DNA of 64,000 bases. Origin: Cupriavidus basilensis (GTDB lineage: Bacteria > Pseudomonadota > Gammaproteobacteria > Burkholderiales > Burkholderiaceae). Both the position numbers and the translations under genes were made by a program. Where the stretch lies: contig NZ_CP062804.1 in NCBI RefSeq assembly GCF_008801925.2, positions 744,001 to 808,000 of the forward strand, in the 5' to 3' direction. Below, piece after piece: positions 18,039 to 26,209 of this stretch. Each line of letters begins with the position of its first letter. The stretch's first letter is position 1. The notes beneath the pieces were generated by a model. The model was given only the letters and a program-made list of their open reading frames with translations, did no database searches and was not told where the DNA came from.

Positions 18039-19295
18039 TCATGCTGCCACCACGCGCGTGGTTTCCACCACGTTGCGCATGTAGCCGGCGGGGTTCCACA
18101 GCGCGGTGAGCGGCTGGCTCTGGCCGATACGGTTGCTGGCGCGCACCTTCAGTTCGTACTCGCCCTTTTTTGGCGGTGTGAACGCCGCCGTCCATTCGCG
18201 AAAGGAATAGCGGCCCAGGTCCTTGCCCAGTTGCGCCGCGCGCCAGGTGCGGCCTCCGTCCGTTGACAGGGCGACCTCGTCAATGCCATAGCCGCCGTCG
18301 AAGGCGATGCCGCGCAGCACGGTCTGGCGCCCGGCCCGCACCTTGGCGCCATCGGCCAGGCTGGTGATGAATGAGCGCACGTTGAAGCGGTTGATCGGCA
18401 CCGTGCGCGCGGGCGCCGTGCCGGGCGCCACGCAGGCGCAGGGATTGTCGGGAATGCGATAGGCCGCGTTCATCCAGAACCCGTCGAACGGCTTGTCCAG
18501 CACCTGGATATCGGCCAGGTGCTTGACCCAGTAGGTGCCGTAGTAGCCCGGCACGATCAGGCGCAGCGGATAGCCGTTGAGCATGGGCAGGTCCGCGCCG
18601 TTCATGGCCCAGGCGAGCATGACCTCGCCGTCGAGCGCGTGGTCGATGGCCAGGGCTTTGACGAAGTCCGGGCCGCCTTCCAGCGGCGGGCGGTCCATGC
18701 CGTCAAAGCTCACCTGCATGGCGCCGGCTTGCACGCCGGCCTTGTCCAGCAGGGCTTTCAGGGGCACGCCGGTCCAGCGCGCATTGCCCATGGCGCCGTT
18801 GCCGAGTTGCCCGCCGTTGGCGCGCGGCGAGAAAAAGCCCCGGCTGTTGCCCGAGCACTGGTTGACCGCCACCAGGTCCAACGGGGTGGCCAGGCGCTTG
18901 ATCTCGTCGAGAGAGAGTTCCAGCGGGGCGTTGACCTTGCCGCCCACGCGCAGCCGGTAGGTTTGCGGATCGATGCTGGTGGGGATGCCGCTCCAGTGGT
19001 AACGCACGAAGAAGGCATCGTTGGGCGTGATCGGGCCCTCGTTGAACACGCCAAACGGCGTCTCCAGCTGCGGCGGCCGGCTGGTCAGCAGGATCAGCGG
19101 GCGCTTCTGGGGGAAGGCCACCAGTTCGCGCTCGCCGTTCTCGAACGGCATCTCGATGCGCGCATCGGCGGCGGTGGCCGCCAGCGCTTGCAGCGCCGGG
19201 TGGGTCAGCGCGGCGCCGGCGCCCAGCGCGCCGAGCGAGCGCAGCACGCCGCGCCGGCCTGGCTGCGGGGGTACGGATTGATGGCCTCGGCCCAT
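18039..19295 (-). CDS. sorA: Sulfite dehydrogenase/oxidase molybdopterin subunit
   Basis: The 418-residue protein of the sulfite oxidase family has a Tat-type N-terminus (GRRGVLRSLG). Its molybdenum-binding cysteine lies in VAVNQCSGNSRG (Cys147), followed by LPMLNGYPLRLIVPGYYG and a C-terminal dimerisation domain. It lacks a heme b5 domain, as in bacterial SorA/SoxC. It would oxidise the sulfite released by Xsc to sulfate in the periplasm. GAGGAG precedes the ATG at 19295. It is coupled to sorB and lies 82 bases downstream of tauY. SoxC is an alternative name, but no other sox genes are present. Confidence 0.85.
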   Translation of the reverse strand: MGRGHQSVPPQPGRRGVLRSLGALGAGAALTHPALQALAATAADARIEMPFENGERELVAFPQKRPLILLTSRPPQLETPFGVFNEGPITPNDAFFVRYHWSGIPTSIDPQTYRLRVGGKVNAPLELSLDEIKRLATPLDLVAVNQCSGNSRGFFSPRANGGQLGNGAMGNARWTGVPLKALLDKAGVQAGAMQVSFDGMDRPPLEGGPDFVKALAIDHALDGEVMLAWAMNGADLPMLNGYPLRLIVPGYYGTYWVKHLADIQVLDKPFDGFWMNAAYRIPDNPCACVAPGTAPARTVPINRFNVRSFITSLADGAKVRAGRQTVLRGIAFDGGYGIDEVALSTDGGRTWRAAQLGKDLGRYSFREWTAAFTPPKKGEYELKVRASNRIGQSQPLTALWNPAGYMRNVVETTRVVAA

Positions 19296-19377
19296 GCCTG
19301 GCTCCTCGTCTTGAGTGGGGATGGCGGTTCTCAGGGGACCCCGCCTTTATTCGGCTTCAACCTTCAACCTTGCAAGT

Positions 19378-20817
19378 TCAGATCACTTCATCCTTCATGT
19401 GATACCAGCGATACAGGAACCACTGCCCGAAGCGGCGGAACGGCGCGAACGCCTGCGCTTCCACCATCTCGCGCACGTTCGGGAACGGCAGCGCCGAGCG
19501 GAAGATCGGCAATTCCGGCCCCGCGCTCTTGCCCGCGATCAGCGCCGCCATGCGCTTGCCCGCCTGCGCGGAATACATCACGCCGTTGCCGCCGTAACCC
19601 ATCGCGTAGTAGATGGTCTGGGCCGGGTCCGGCTGGAAGATGCGCGGCATCATGTCATGGCTCACATCGACCCAGCCCCACCAAGAATAGTCGATCTGGA
19701 TGCCTTCGAGCGCAGGGAACTTGCGGTGCAGGTCGGCAATGAGCTTGTCCTTGTACTTATGCTGCGGCGCATCGTTGCCGGTGATGGCGCTGCGGCTGCC
19801 GATCTGCAGGCGGCCGTCCGGCATCAGGCGGTAGTAGTGCCGCAGGATGCGGGTATCGGTGATGACCTGCGTCGTGCGGAAATTGCACGCCTCGCGCTCC
19901 GTGGGCGTCAGCACACGCGTGACGATGGAGTTCGACAGGATCGGGAACAGCCGGTTCTTGAGCTGCGCGTGCAGGCTCGGCGAGGTATAGCCGCCGGTGG
20001 CCACGCCCACCGCGCGGGCACGCACGATGCCGCCAGGCGTCCTGAGGTAATGCACGCCGCCGCGCGTCTCCCAGCTCAGCACCGGGCTGGAGGGATGCAC
20101 CTTGGCGCCCAGCGCGCGCGCGCGGCGCAGGTAGCCGAAGGCCAGCTTGCCGGCATGGATGCCGATGCCTTCGGGCTCATGCATGGCGCCGGCGGCTTCC
20201 TTGTCGTCGACGTATTCGCGCTTGACGGTGTCGGCATCCAGGATGCGCGCGTCGTACTTGAACACGTCGCGCAGCACCTTGGCTTCCTTTTCCAGCGCGG
20301 GCATGACCTTGGCACGGTGGGCGATGTAGAGGTGGCCACCGGGCTGCGGTTCGCAGTCGATGTCCTTGATCAGCCCCTTGAAGGTCTCCATGCCGTCGCA
20401 CACTTCTTCATGCAGCCGCAGCGCGGTGTCCAGGCCGTAGCGCTGGATCCATTGCGAGCGCTTGAGCCGGCCCGAGGCGCATTGCGCCTGGCCGCCATTG
20501 CGCGTGCTGCAGCCCCAGCTCACGCGGTTGGCCTCCAGCACGGTCGCCTTGATGCCGTGCTCCTGCGCGAGGAAGATCGCGCAGGTCAGCCCGGTGAAGC
20601 CGGAGCCGATGATGGCCACGTCCACGTCGATATCGTGCGTGATCGGGCCATCGTCGGGCGGCGGCTCGCCGGCCGTGCCGATCCAGTAGGTGGGAGCGTA
20701 TTCGCGGCCCTGGCCGGGCGTGGGCGCGACCAGGGGATCGTAGGCCGGGTCGTACGGCTTCGAAGGCGCGGTGGCGCGGCCTTCGGGCAGGATCAGTCTT
20801 GCGGCGGTGGCGTCCAT
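19378..20817 (-). CDS. tauY: FAD oxidoreductase, probable taurine dehydrogenase large subunit
   Basis: The 479-residue DAO-family flavoprotein has an unusual N-terminal extension of about 65 residues before the FAD motif (DVDVAIIGSGFTGLTCAIFL). It continues with NRVSWGCSTRNGGQAQCASG and a C-terminal YYAMGYGGNGVMYSAQAGKR. It is consistent with TauY, the large subunit of taurine dehydrogenase, which deaminates taurine to sulfoacetaldehyde and ammonium. The position between tauX and sorA supports this. A puuB-like gamma-glutamylputrescine oxidase is the main alternative. The ATG at 20817 has GAGG nine bases upstream; an ATG at 20826 is possible. Confidence 0.72.
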   Translation of the reverse strand: MDATAARLILPEGRATAPSKPYDPAYDPLVAPTPGQGREYAPTYWIGTAGEPPPDDGPITHDIDVDVAIIGSGFTGLTCAIFLAQEHGIKATVLEANRVSWGCSTRNGGQAQCASGRLKRSQWIQRYGLDTALRLHEEVCDGMETFKGLIKDIDCEPQPGGHLYIAHRAKVMPALEKEAKVLRDVFKYDARILDADTVKREYVDDKEAAGAMHEPEGIGIHAGKLAFGYLRRARALGAKVHPSSPVLSWETRGGVHYLRTPGGIVRARAVGVATGGYTSPSLHAQLKNRLFPILSNSIVTRVLTPTEREACNFRTTQVITDTRILRHYYRLMPDGRLQIGSRSAITGNDAPQHKYKDKLIADLHRKFPALEGIQIDYSWWGWVDVSHDMMPRIFQPDPAQTIYYAMGYGGNGVMYSAQAGKRMAALIAGKSAGPELPIFRSALPFPNVREMVEAQAFAPFRRFGQWFLYRWYHMKDEVI

Positions 20818-20854
20818 CTTTGTCATCCTCAAATGCCCTCTGGCGGGGCTGGAA

Positions 20855-21265
20855 TCAGTCGGCGGCGCCGGTGCCGGCGGTGGCAACGGGCGGGCGATCC
20901 TTGCGGTACGCGTTCTTCACCGCGATCTTGCCGTCGCGGAAGGTGAACACATCCACCATGCGCGCCTCGATGCGCGTGCCGTCCGCCTTGGTGCCGCGGA
21001 AGGTGGATTCGCTGACGCCGCGCTCGCCAGCGACGAAATGCTCGCCGTCAAGCCACGCTGCGTCGGGGAACGCCTGCCAGGCCAGCTGGAAGCCCTCGCG
21101 CACCGCGGCGCGGCCTTCGAAGCTGCGGCCGAACAACTCGCTGCCGGCCACGGCGTGGAACACGCAGTCCTCGGCCATGAAGCCCATCAGCGCTTCGATG
21201 TCGTGGCGGTTCCACGCGTCGCTGAAGGCTTGCAGGGTGGCTGCGGTTACCTGGGGGTTTGCCAT
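20855..21265 (-). CDS. tauX: NTF2/SnoaL-like protein, probable taurine dehydrogenase small subunit
   Basis: The 136-residue NTF2-like protein contains FSDAWNRHDIEALMGFMAED and VDVFTFRDGKIAVKNAYRK. Small proteins of this kind precede the flavoprotein in tauXY operons and are annotated as the small subunit of taurine dehydrogenase. The ATG at 21265 follows AAGGAG. The stop lies about 37 bases before the tauY start, giving a tight pair. The assignment depends on the pairing; alone the fold would be uninformative. Confidence 0.65.
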   Translation of the reverse strand: MANPQVTAATLQAFSDAWNRHDIEALMGFMAEDCVFHAVAGSELFGRSFEGRAAVREGFQLAWQAFPDAAWLDGEHFVAGERGVSESTFRGTKADGTRIEARMVDVFTFRDGKIAVKNAYRKDRPPVATAGTGAAD

Positions 21266-21544
21266 TTGAGTCTCCTTGATGTCTTTGATGGTGCTGGTGA
21301 TCCGGGCGCCGGACCTGTGCGGCTTATGACTGCAGCATAGAGAGGTGACGCGCAATGCTGTAGGGCCAGATCCGATGAATCGTTTGGGCCAGTGCGCCCC
21401 CGGCATGCCGCGCATCAGGTACACGGCCGGGCAGGCGCGGGCGGGCCGGCGCGGAAGATGGCCGCGGCGGCCTGCAAGGCGTTGGGAGGGAGGGAAGGCC
21501 GCGATGGCACGCATCGCGGCAAGCCGGTTCAGGCGCCGGGCGTG
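21266..21544. other. Gap between permease and tauX with an imperfect dyad
   Basis: The 279-base gap inside the minus-strand taurine unit contains CTGCAGCAT at 21330-21338 and ATGCTGTAG at 21355-21363. These are a nearly perfect inverted repeat 65 bases upstream of the tauX start. It may mark an internal promoter or operator for tauXY-sorAB. Nothing else was recognised. Confidence 0.4.
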
Positions 21545-22966
21545 TCAGTCAGCCCGCCGCACCTTGCCCAGCGGCGCGGCGGCGGCGTGCTTCCGGAGCT
21601 GCTGGCGCACGGCGTACGCCAGCACCAGGATGCCAAGGCTGGCCACGCCGAGCAGCAGCGGGGTGCGCTGGTCGGGGATAAAGGCCATGGCGACCACGAT
21701 CCCGACCATGCCAGCGATGGCGATCCAGGTCAGGTAGGGGAAGGCCCACATCCGCACCTTGAGCCGGTGCGGCGCCTCGCGCTCCAGGCGGGCGCGCAGG
21801 CGCAGCTGCGAGATGGCGATCAGGATGTAGACAAAGATGGCGACGGTGCCATAGGAGTTGACCAGGAAGGCAAAGACCTTGTCCGGCGATACATAGGACA
21901 TCACCACCGCGCCATAGCCGAACAGCGTGGCGAACAGGATGGCCCTGACCGGCACGCCGCTGCGGCTCAGCCTGGCCAGCCCCTTGGGCGCATCGCCACG
22001 CTTGGTCAGCGCGAACAGCATGCGCGACGAGGCGTACAGCCCGGAGTTCAGCGCCGACAGCACCGCGGTGAGCACGACGGCGTTCATGATCTGCGCCGCC
22101 GCCGGGATGCGCATGGCATTGAGCGCGCTGACATACGGCGTGGCGATGCCGGCGGAGTTCCACGGCACTAGGCACACCACCAGCAGCACCGAGCCCACAT
22201 AGAACACCAGCACGCGGGTGATGACCGAGCTGGTGGCCCTGGCCACCGCCTTTTGCGGCTCGGCGGTTTCCGCCGCGGCGATGGTCACGATCTCGGCGCC
22301 GAAGTAGAACCCCGTCGCCGCTACCGCGCCTGTCAACACCGGCATGATCCCGTTAGGCGCAAAGCCGCCATGCGCGGTCAGGTGTGCCACGCTGGCGGTA
22401 GCGCCCGGCCACATGCCGAGCACGAACAGCCCGGCCAGGAACAGGAACACCACGATGGCCGCCACCTTGATCGAGGCGAACCAGAACTCGAATTCGCCAA
22501 AGGACTTCACCGAGATCAGGTTGGTGAGCGTGAGCATCACCAGCAGCGCCAGGCTGATGCTCCACGCGGGAACGTCCGGGAGCCAGAACTGCACCAGGCT
22601 GGCCCCGGCCACGGCCTCCAGCGCGACCACGATCACCCAGAAATACCAGTACATCCAGCCAGTCAGGAACCCGGCCAGCTCGCCAATCGCCGGGCGGTCG
22701 CTCCAGGCTTCGCGGGCGTATTCATAGAAGGAGCCCACGGTGGGCAGCGCGCAAGCCATTTCGCCCAGCATGCGCATGACGAGCACCACCAGCAAGCCGG
22801 TGATGAGAAAGGAAATGACAGCCGCCGGGCCGGCAGACTTGATGACGACGCCACTGCCGACGAATAGGCCCGCGCCAATGACGCCGCCCAGCGCGATCAT
22901 GGTCATGTGGCGCTGTTTCAGCCCGTGCTTCAGGCCGCTGGATTGCTGCTGCTGATGGTGAATCAC
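21545..22966 (-). CDS. APC-family amino acid permease, candidate taurine uptake
   Basis: The 473-residue permease has about 12 helices and the AAT-type signature: HMTMIALGGVIGAGLFVGSG at residues 21-40 and GWMYWYFWVIVVALEAVAGA further on. It is closest in style to GABA/aromatic amino acid permeases. Lying between xsc1 and tauX, it probably imports taurine or a related omega-amino acid, giving a second uptake route besides TauABC. The GTG at 22966 is preceded by AGGAG and yields the usual short N-terminus; the open frame extends upstream without homology. Confidence 0.8.
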   Translation of the reverse strand: MIHHQQQQSSGLKHGLKQRHMTMIALGGVIGAGLFVGSGVVIKSAGPAAVISFLITGLLVVLVMRMLGEMACALPTVGSFYEYAREAWSDRPAIGELAGFLTGWMYWYFWVIVVALEAVAGASLVQFWLPDVPAWSISLALLVMLTLTNLISVKSFGEFEFWFASIKVAAIVVFLFLAGLFVLGMWPGATASVAHLTAHGGFAPNGIMPVLTGAVAATGFYFGAEIVTIAAAETAEPQKAVARATSSVITRVLVFYVGSVLLVVCLVPWNSAGIATPYVSALNAMRIPAAAQIMNAVVLTAVLSALNSGLYASSRMLFALTKRGDAPKGLARLSRSGVPVRAILFATLFGYGAVVMSYVSPDKVFAFLVNSYGTVAIFVYILIAISQLRLRARLEREAPHRLKVRMWAFPYLTWIAIAGMVGIVVAMAFIPDQRTPLLLGVASLGILVLAYAVRQQLRKHAAAAPLGKVRRAD

Positions 22967-23216
22967 TTTGCTTGTCTCCTGCTCTGCCCAGGGGTCACGC
23001 GCCACGGCTTATATAGTAGTTCGTAGGTCGGCGAATGGTTCGCCGCCGGGGGCCGTGGCCGCGCTCGATGACACCGGAGCGGGTTGCGGCAGGCGGCGCG
23101 TATCGCATGCGCCGCCTGCCGCCGGGTCCGGATCATCCCCTGCCCGGCATGTCCGGGCAAGGGATGGTCACGTGCTTGTCTGCTCAGTTGCGTGCTGTCC
23201 GCTGTCTGCTCAGCGC
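22967..23216. other. Gap between xsc1 and permease
   Basis: The 250-base gap contains a hairpin CGGCGAA-TGG-TTCGCCG at 23029-23045 without a following T-run. On the minus strand a TATATAAG stretch (around 23007-23015) could be a -10 region for the permease. No gene was recognised. Confidence 0.4.
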
Positions 23217-25049
23217 TCAGACGTAGTCCTTGTACTTGTCGAGCATGCGCACAGGCTTGGCCAGCGCATCGCGGCGGAAGGGGTCGCCGAGCTCACGGGT
23301 GCACATGATCTCGATGATGGTGGTCTTGCCGTGGTGCATCTGCAGGTCGATGGCGCGCTTGAGCGCGGGGCCCACATCCTCCAGCTTGTCCACCACGATG
23401 CCCTCGGCGCCCATGGCGCGGGCGATCTCGGCGAAGCTCTGGTTGTCCAGCTCGCCGGCGACGAAGCGGCGGTTGTAGAAGTCCACCTGGTTCTTCTTCT
23501 CCGCGCCCCACTGGCGGTTGTGGAACACCACGGCGGTGACCGGGATGTTGTGGCGCACGGCGGTCATGGTCTCCATCAGGCTCATGCCCCAGGCGCCGTC
23601 GCCGGCGTAGGACACGGCCGGGCGGTGGGGGGCGGCGACCTTGGCGCCCATGATGGTGGGGAAGGCATAGCCGCAGTTGCCCCAGCTCATGGCGGCAAAG
23701 AAGCTGCGCGGCTTGTTGAAGCGCAGATAGCTGTTGGCCACCGAGTTGATGTTGCCGATGTCGGTGGAGACCATCACGTCTTCGGGCATGGCCTTCTCCA
23801 GCTCGCGCAGGACCTGGCGCGGATGCAGGTAGTGTCCGCCGGTGGGCGTGCGCTCGTGCTTCTGCTCCTCGATCATGTCCAGGCTGTAGGGGTCGCGCTC
23901 GTGGGTCCATTCGTCGAGTTCCTTCTCCCAGGCGGCCTTCTCGGCGGCGATCTGTGCGGCGCGCTCTTCGCGGGAGGCGTCGCAGGCCAGGGTGCGGCCG
24001 GCCAGGCGCTCGGTCAGTGCCACGGCAGCGGCCTTGGCATCGCCGCAGATGCCCACCGAGATCTTCTTGACCAGGCCGAGCATCTTGTGGTCGGCATCGA
24101 TCTGGATGATCTTGGCGTGCTTGGGCCAGTAGTCCATGCCGTGCTGGGGCAGGGTGCCGAAGGGTCCGAGGCGCGAGCCGAGGGCGATGACGACATCGGC
24201 GCGGGCGAGCAGCTTCATGGCGGCCTTGGAGCCCTGGTAGCCCAGCGGGCCGCACCACAGGGGATGGCTGGCGGGGAAGGAGTCGTTGTGCAGGTAGCTG
24301 TTGACCACCGGGGCGCCCAGCCGCTCGGCCAGGGCCTGGCATTCGTCGATGGCATCGGCCATGACCACGCCGCCGCCGGAGATGATGACGGGGAACCTGG
24401 CCTTGGCGATCAGCTCGGCGGCTTCGTTCAGGCGCTGGTCGCCGCCGGGGCCGCGGTCCAGGCGCTGGGGCTGCGGGATCTCGGCCTTGATCTGGCCGTA
24501 GAAGTAGTCGCGGGGGATGTTGAGCTGGGTTGGTCCCATCTCGGCCATGGCGCGGTCGAAGCAGCGGCCGGTGTACTCGGCCATGCGTGCGGGGTGGGTG
24601 ACGTGGCCCTGGTACTTGGTGAACTCCTGGAACATGGGCAGCTGCCTGGCTTCCTGGAATCCGCCCAGGCCAATGCCCATGGTGCCGGCCTCCGGGGTGA
24701 CGATCACCACCGGGCTATGTGCCCAGTAAGCGGCGGCGATGGCGGTCACGCAGTTGCTGATGCCGGGGCCGTTCTGTCCGATGACGACGCCGTGGCGGCC
24801 CGAGACGCGGGCATAGCCGTCGGCCATGTGGCCGGCGCCTTGCTCGTGCACGACGGGGATCAGGCGGATGCCGGCGGGGGCGAAGATGTCCATGGCGTCC
24901 ATGAAGGCCGAGCCCATGATGCCGAACATGTCGGTGACGCCATTGGCGGCCAGGGTCTCGACAAAGGCTTCCGACGGGGTCATCTCTTGCGGGCCGGTGG
25001 TGGCGGGCAGCGCGGTGGTCTTGATGGCTTCAGGCAGGTGTTCGCTCAT
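23217..25049 (-). CDS. xsc: Sulfoacetaldehyde acetyltransferase, copy 1
   Basis: The 610-residue ThDP-dependent enzyme cleaves sulfoacetaldehyde with phosphate into acetyl phosphate and sulfite. It has the POX-like order: pyrimidine-binding domain (DMFGIMGSAFMDAMDIF, PVVHEQGAGHMADGYAR), central domain, and ThDP-diphosphate domain (SYAGDGAWGMSLMETMTAV). It heads the unit xsc1-permease-tauX-tauY-sorA-sorB. Apart from about 20 N-terminal residues and one base at 23253, it is apparently identical to copy 2 at 35428-37266, over a 1749-base tract (23254-25002). The ATG at 25049 has GGAG ten bases upstream. No pta accompanies this copy. Confidence 0.95.
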   Translation of the reverse strand: MSEHLPEAIKTTALPATTGPQEMTPSEAFVETLAANGVTDMFGIMGSAFMDAMDIFAPAGIRLIPVVHEQGAGHMADGYARVSGRHGVVIGQNGPGISNCVTAIAAAYWAHSPVVIVTPEAGTMGIGLGGFQEARQLPMFQEFTKYQGHVTHPARMAEYTGRCFDRAMAEMGPTQLNIPRDYFYGQIKAEIPQPQRLDRGPGGDQRLNEAAELIAKARFPVIISGGGVVMADAIDECQALAERLGAPVVNSYLHNDSFPASHPLWCGPLGYQGSKAAMKLLARADVVIALGSRLGPFGTLPQHGMDYWPKHAKIIQIDADHKMLGLVKKISVGICGDAKAAAVALTERLAGRTLACDASREERAAQIAAEKAAWEKELDEWTHERDPYSLDMIEEQKHERTPTGGHYLHPRQVLRELEKAMPEDVMVSTDIGNINSVANSYLRFNKPRSFFAAMSWGNCGYAFPTIMGAKVAAPHRPAVSYAGDGAWGMSLMETMTAVRHNIPVTAVVFHNRQWGAEKKNQVDFYNRRFVAGELDNQSFAEIARAMGAEGIVVDKLEDVGPALKRAIDLQMHHGKTTIIEIMCTRELGDPFRRDALAKPVRMLDKYKDYV

Positions 25050-25076
25050 GGTGTGTCTCCGGTCTGTTTATCAAAA

Positions 25077-25093
25077 CGGAACTAATCGTCCCG
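25077..25093. promoter_or_regulatory. Inverted repeat in xsc1 leader
   Basis: CGGAAC-TAATC-GTCCCG is a dyad with one mismatch, located between the predicted -10 and the xsc1 start. The copy-2 leader has the perfect version at nearly the same distance. It could be a repressor site or an mRNA hairpin. Confidence 0.5.
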
Positions 25094-25112
25094 AAAAGTG
25101 TTGTTGCCAAAA

Positions 25113-25141
25113 ATGTATGGCACATGGAACCGAAGGTCAAT
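25113..25141 (-). promoter_or_regulatory. Predicted sigma-70 promoter of xsc1
   Basis: Read on the minus strand: TTGACC (-35), 17-base spacer, TACATT (-10). The same hexamers and the same 17-base spacing occur at xsc2, with a largely different spacer sequence, which supports function. Confidence 0.65.
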
Positions 25142-25144
25142 AGG

Positions 25145-25181
25145 TGAAATCAATAAACGAGATGATTTGTATCTAAAAACG
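25145..25181. promoter_or_regulatory. Direct repeats upstream of the xsc1 -35, candidate TauR/activator site
   Basis: On the minus strand CGTTTTTAG and CGTTTATTG lie as direct repeats with a 22-base period, ending shortly upstream of the -35. The same arrangement is present at xsc2. Paired direct repeats adjacent to the -35 are how MocR-type activators usually bind. Because cobS-like starts divergently 50 bases away, the site could also influence that gene. Confidence 0.5.
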
Positions 25182-25231
25182 AAACTGCTCTATCATGGCT
25201 GAAAGGGCGGCGCCCAAAGGAGACCGACGTG

Positions 25232-26209
25232 ATGGATATCGTGACTGGCAAACCGGACAAGATGGTTGCGGCACGCACCTTGTTTGGTATCGACTCCGGC
25301 CTGATGGTGCCGGCATTCAGCGAGCGCGATGACCACGTGCCGGAGATCGATGAGGCCTACCGCTTCAACCCCGAAGTGACGCTGGCGATCCTGGCCGGCT
25401 TCACGCGGGATCGCCGCGTGATGGTGCAGGGCCTGCATGGCACCGGCAAGTCCACCCATATCGAGCAGGTGGCGGCGCGCCTCAACTGGCCTTGCGTGCG
25501 TGTGAACCTGGACGGCCATATCAGCCGGCTAGACCTGGTCGGCAAGGACGCCATCGTGGTGCGCGATGGCCGCCAGGTCACGGAGTTCCAGGAAGGCATC
25601 GTGCCGTGGGCGCTGCAGCGCCCGGTGGCGCTGATCTTCGACGAGTACGATGCGGGCCGCCCCGATGTGATGTTCGTGATCCAGCGCATGCTGGAGCGCG
25701 ACGGCAAGTTCACGCTGCTGGACCAGAATCGCGTGATCCATCCGCATCCGGCGTTCCGCATGTTCGCCACCACCAACACCGTGGGGCTTGGCAACCTGAA
25801 CGGCCTGTACCACGGCACCCAGATGCTGAACCACGCGCAGATGGACCGCTGGAACGTGGTCGCCACGCTCAACTACCTGCCGCGCGCGGAAGAGGCCAGC
25901 ATTGTGCTGGCACGTGTGCCGGAACTGGCGGACGACGCCGGCCGCGCGCTGATCGCATCGATGGTGAGCGTGGCCGAGCTCACGCGCAAGGGTTTTGCCA
26001 CGGGGGACCTGTCCACGCTGATGTCGCCGCGCACGGTGATCAGCTGGGCGGAAAACTGCCAGATCTTCCGCGACCCGGCGCTGGCGTTCCGGCTGAGCTT
26101 TCTCAACAAATGCGACGACGCCGAGCGCCCGATCGTGGGCGAATATTTCCAGCGCTGCTTTGGCCGGGAGGTGGAAGCCGCGCTCGGCGACGCGCCGCAG
26201 CCGTGCTGA
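25232..26209 (+). CDS. CobS-like AAA+ ATPase (MoxR/CbbQ class)
   Basis: The 325-residue AAA+ protein is strongly similar to cobaltochelatase subunit CobS: PEIDEAYRFNPEVTLAIL, Walker A VQGLHGTGKSTHIEQVA (residues 65-81), RVNLDGHISRLDLVGKD, Walker B VALIFDEYDAGRPDVMF (about 132-148) and FATTNTVGLG. CobS with CobT drives cobalt insertion by CobN in aerobic cobalamin synthesis, but no cobN or other cob gene is in this window. It is divergent from xsc1 with a 182-base shared gap. AAGGAG precedes the tandem GTG-ATG start; ATG 25232 was chosen. It may act as a chaperone ATPase for another metalloenzyme; this is inference. Confidence 0.85.
   Translation: MDIVTGKPDKMVAARTLFGIDSGLMVPAFSERDDHVPEIDEAYRFNPEVTLAILAGFTRDRRVMVQGLHGTGKSTHIEQVAARLNWPCVRVNLDGHISRLDLVGKDAIVVRDGRQVTEFQEGIVPWALQRPVALIFDEYDAGRPDVMFVIQRMLERDGKFTLLDQNRVIHPHPAFRMFATTNTVGLGNLNGLYHGTQMLNHAQMDRWNVVATLNYLPRAEEASIVLARVPELADDAGRALIASMVSVAELTRKGFATGDLSTLMSPRTVISWAENCQIFRDPALAFRLSFLNKCDDAERPIVGEYFQRCFGREVEAALGDAPQPC

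Noticed and set aside
22968..25085. 705-codon plus-strand open frame opposite xsc1 (and the 598-codon one at 35542-37338)
   Set aside because: Both are antisense shadows of xsc. They were useful only as evidence that the two xsc copies match at the DNA level.
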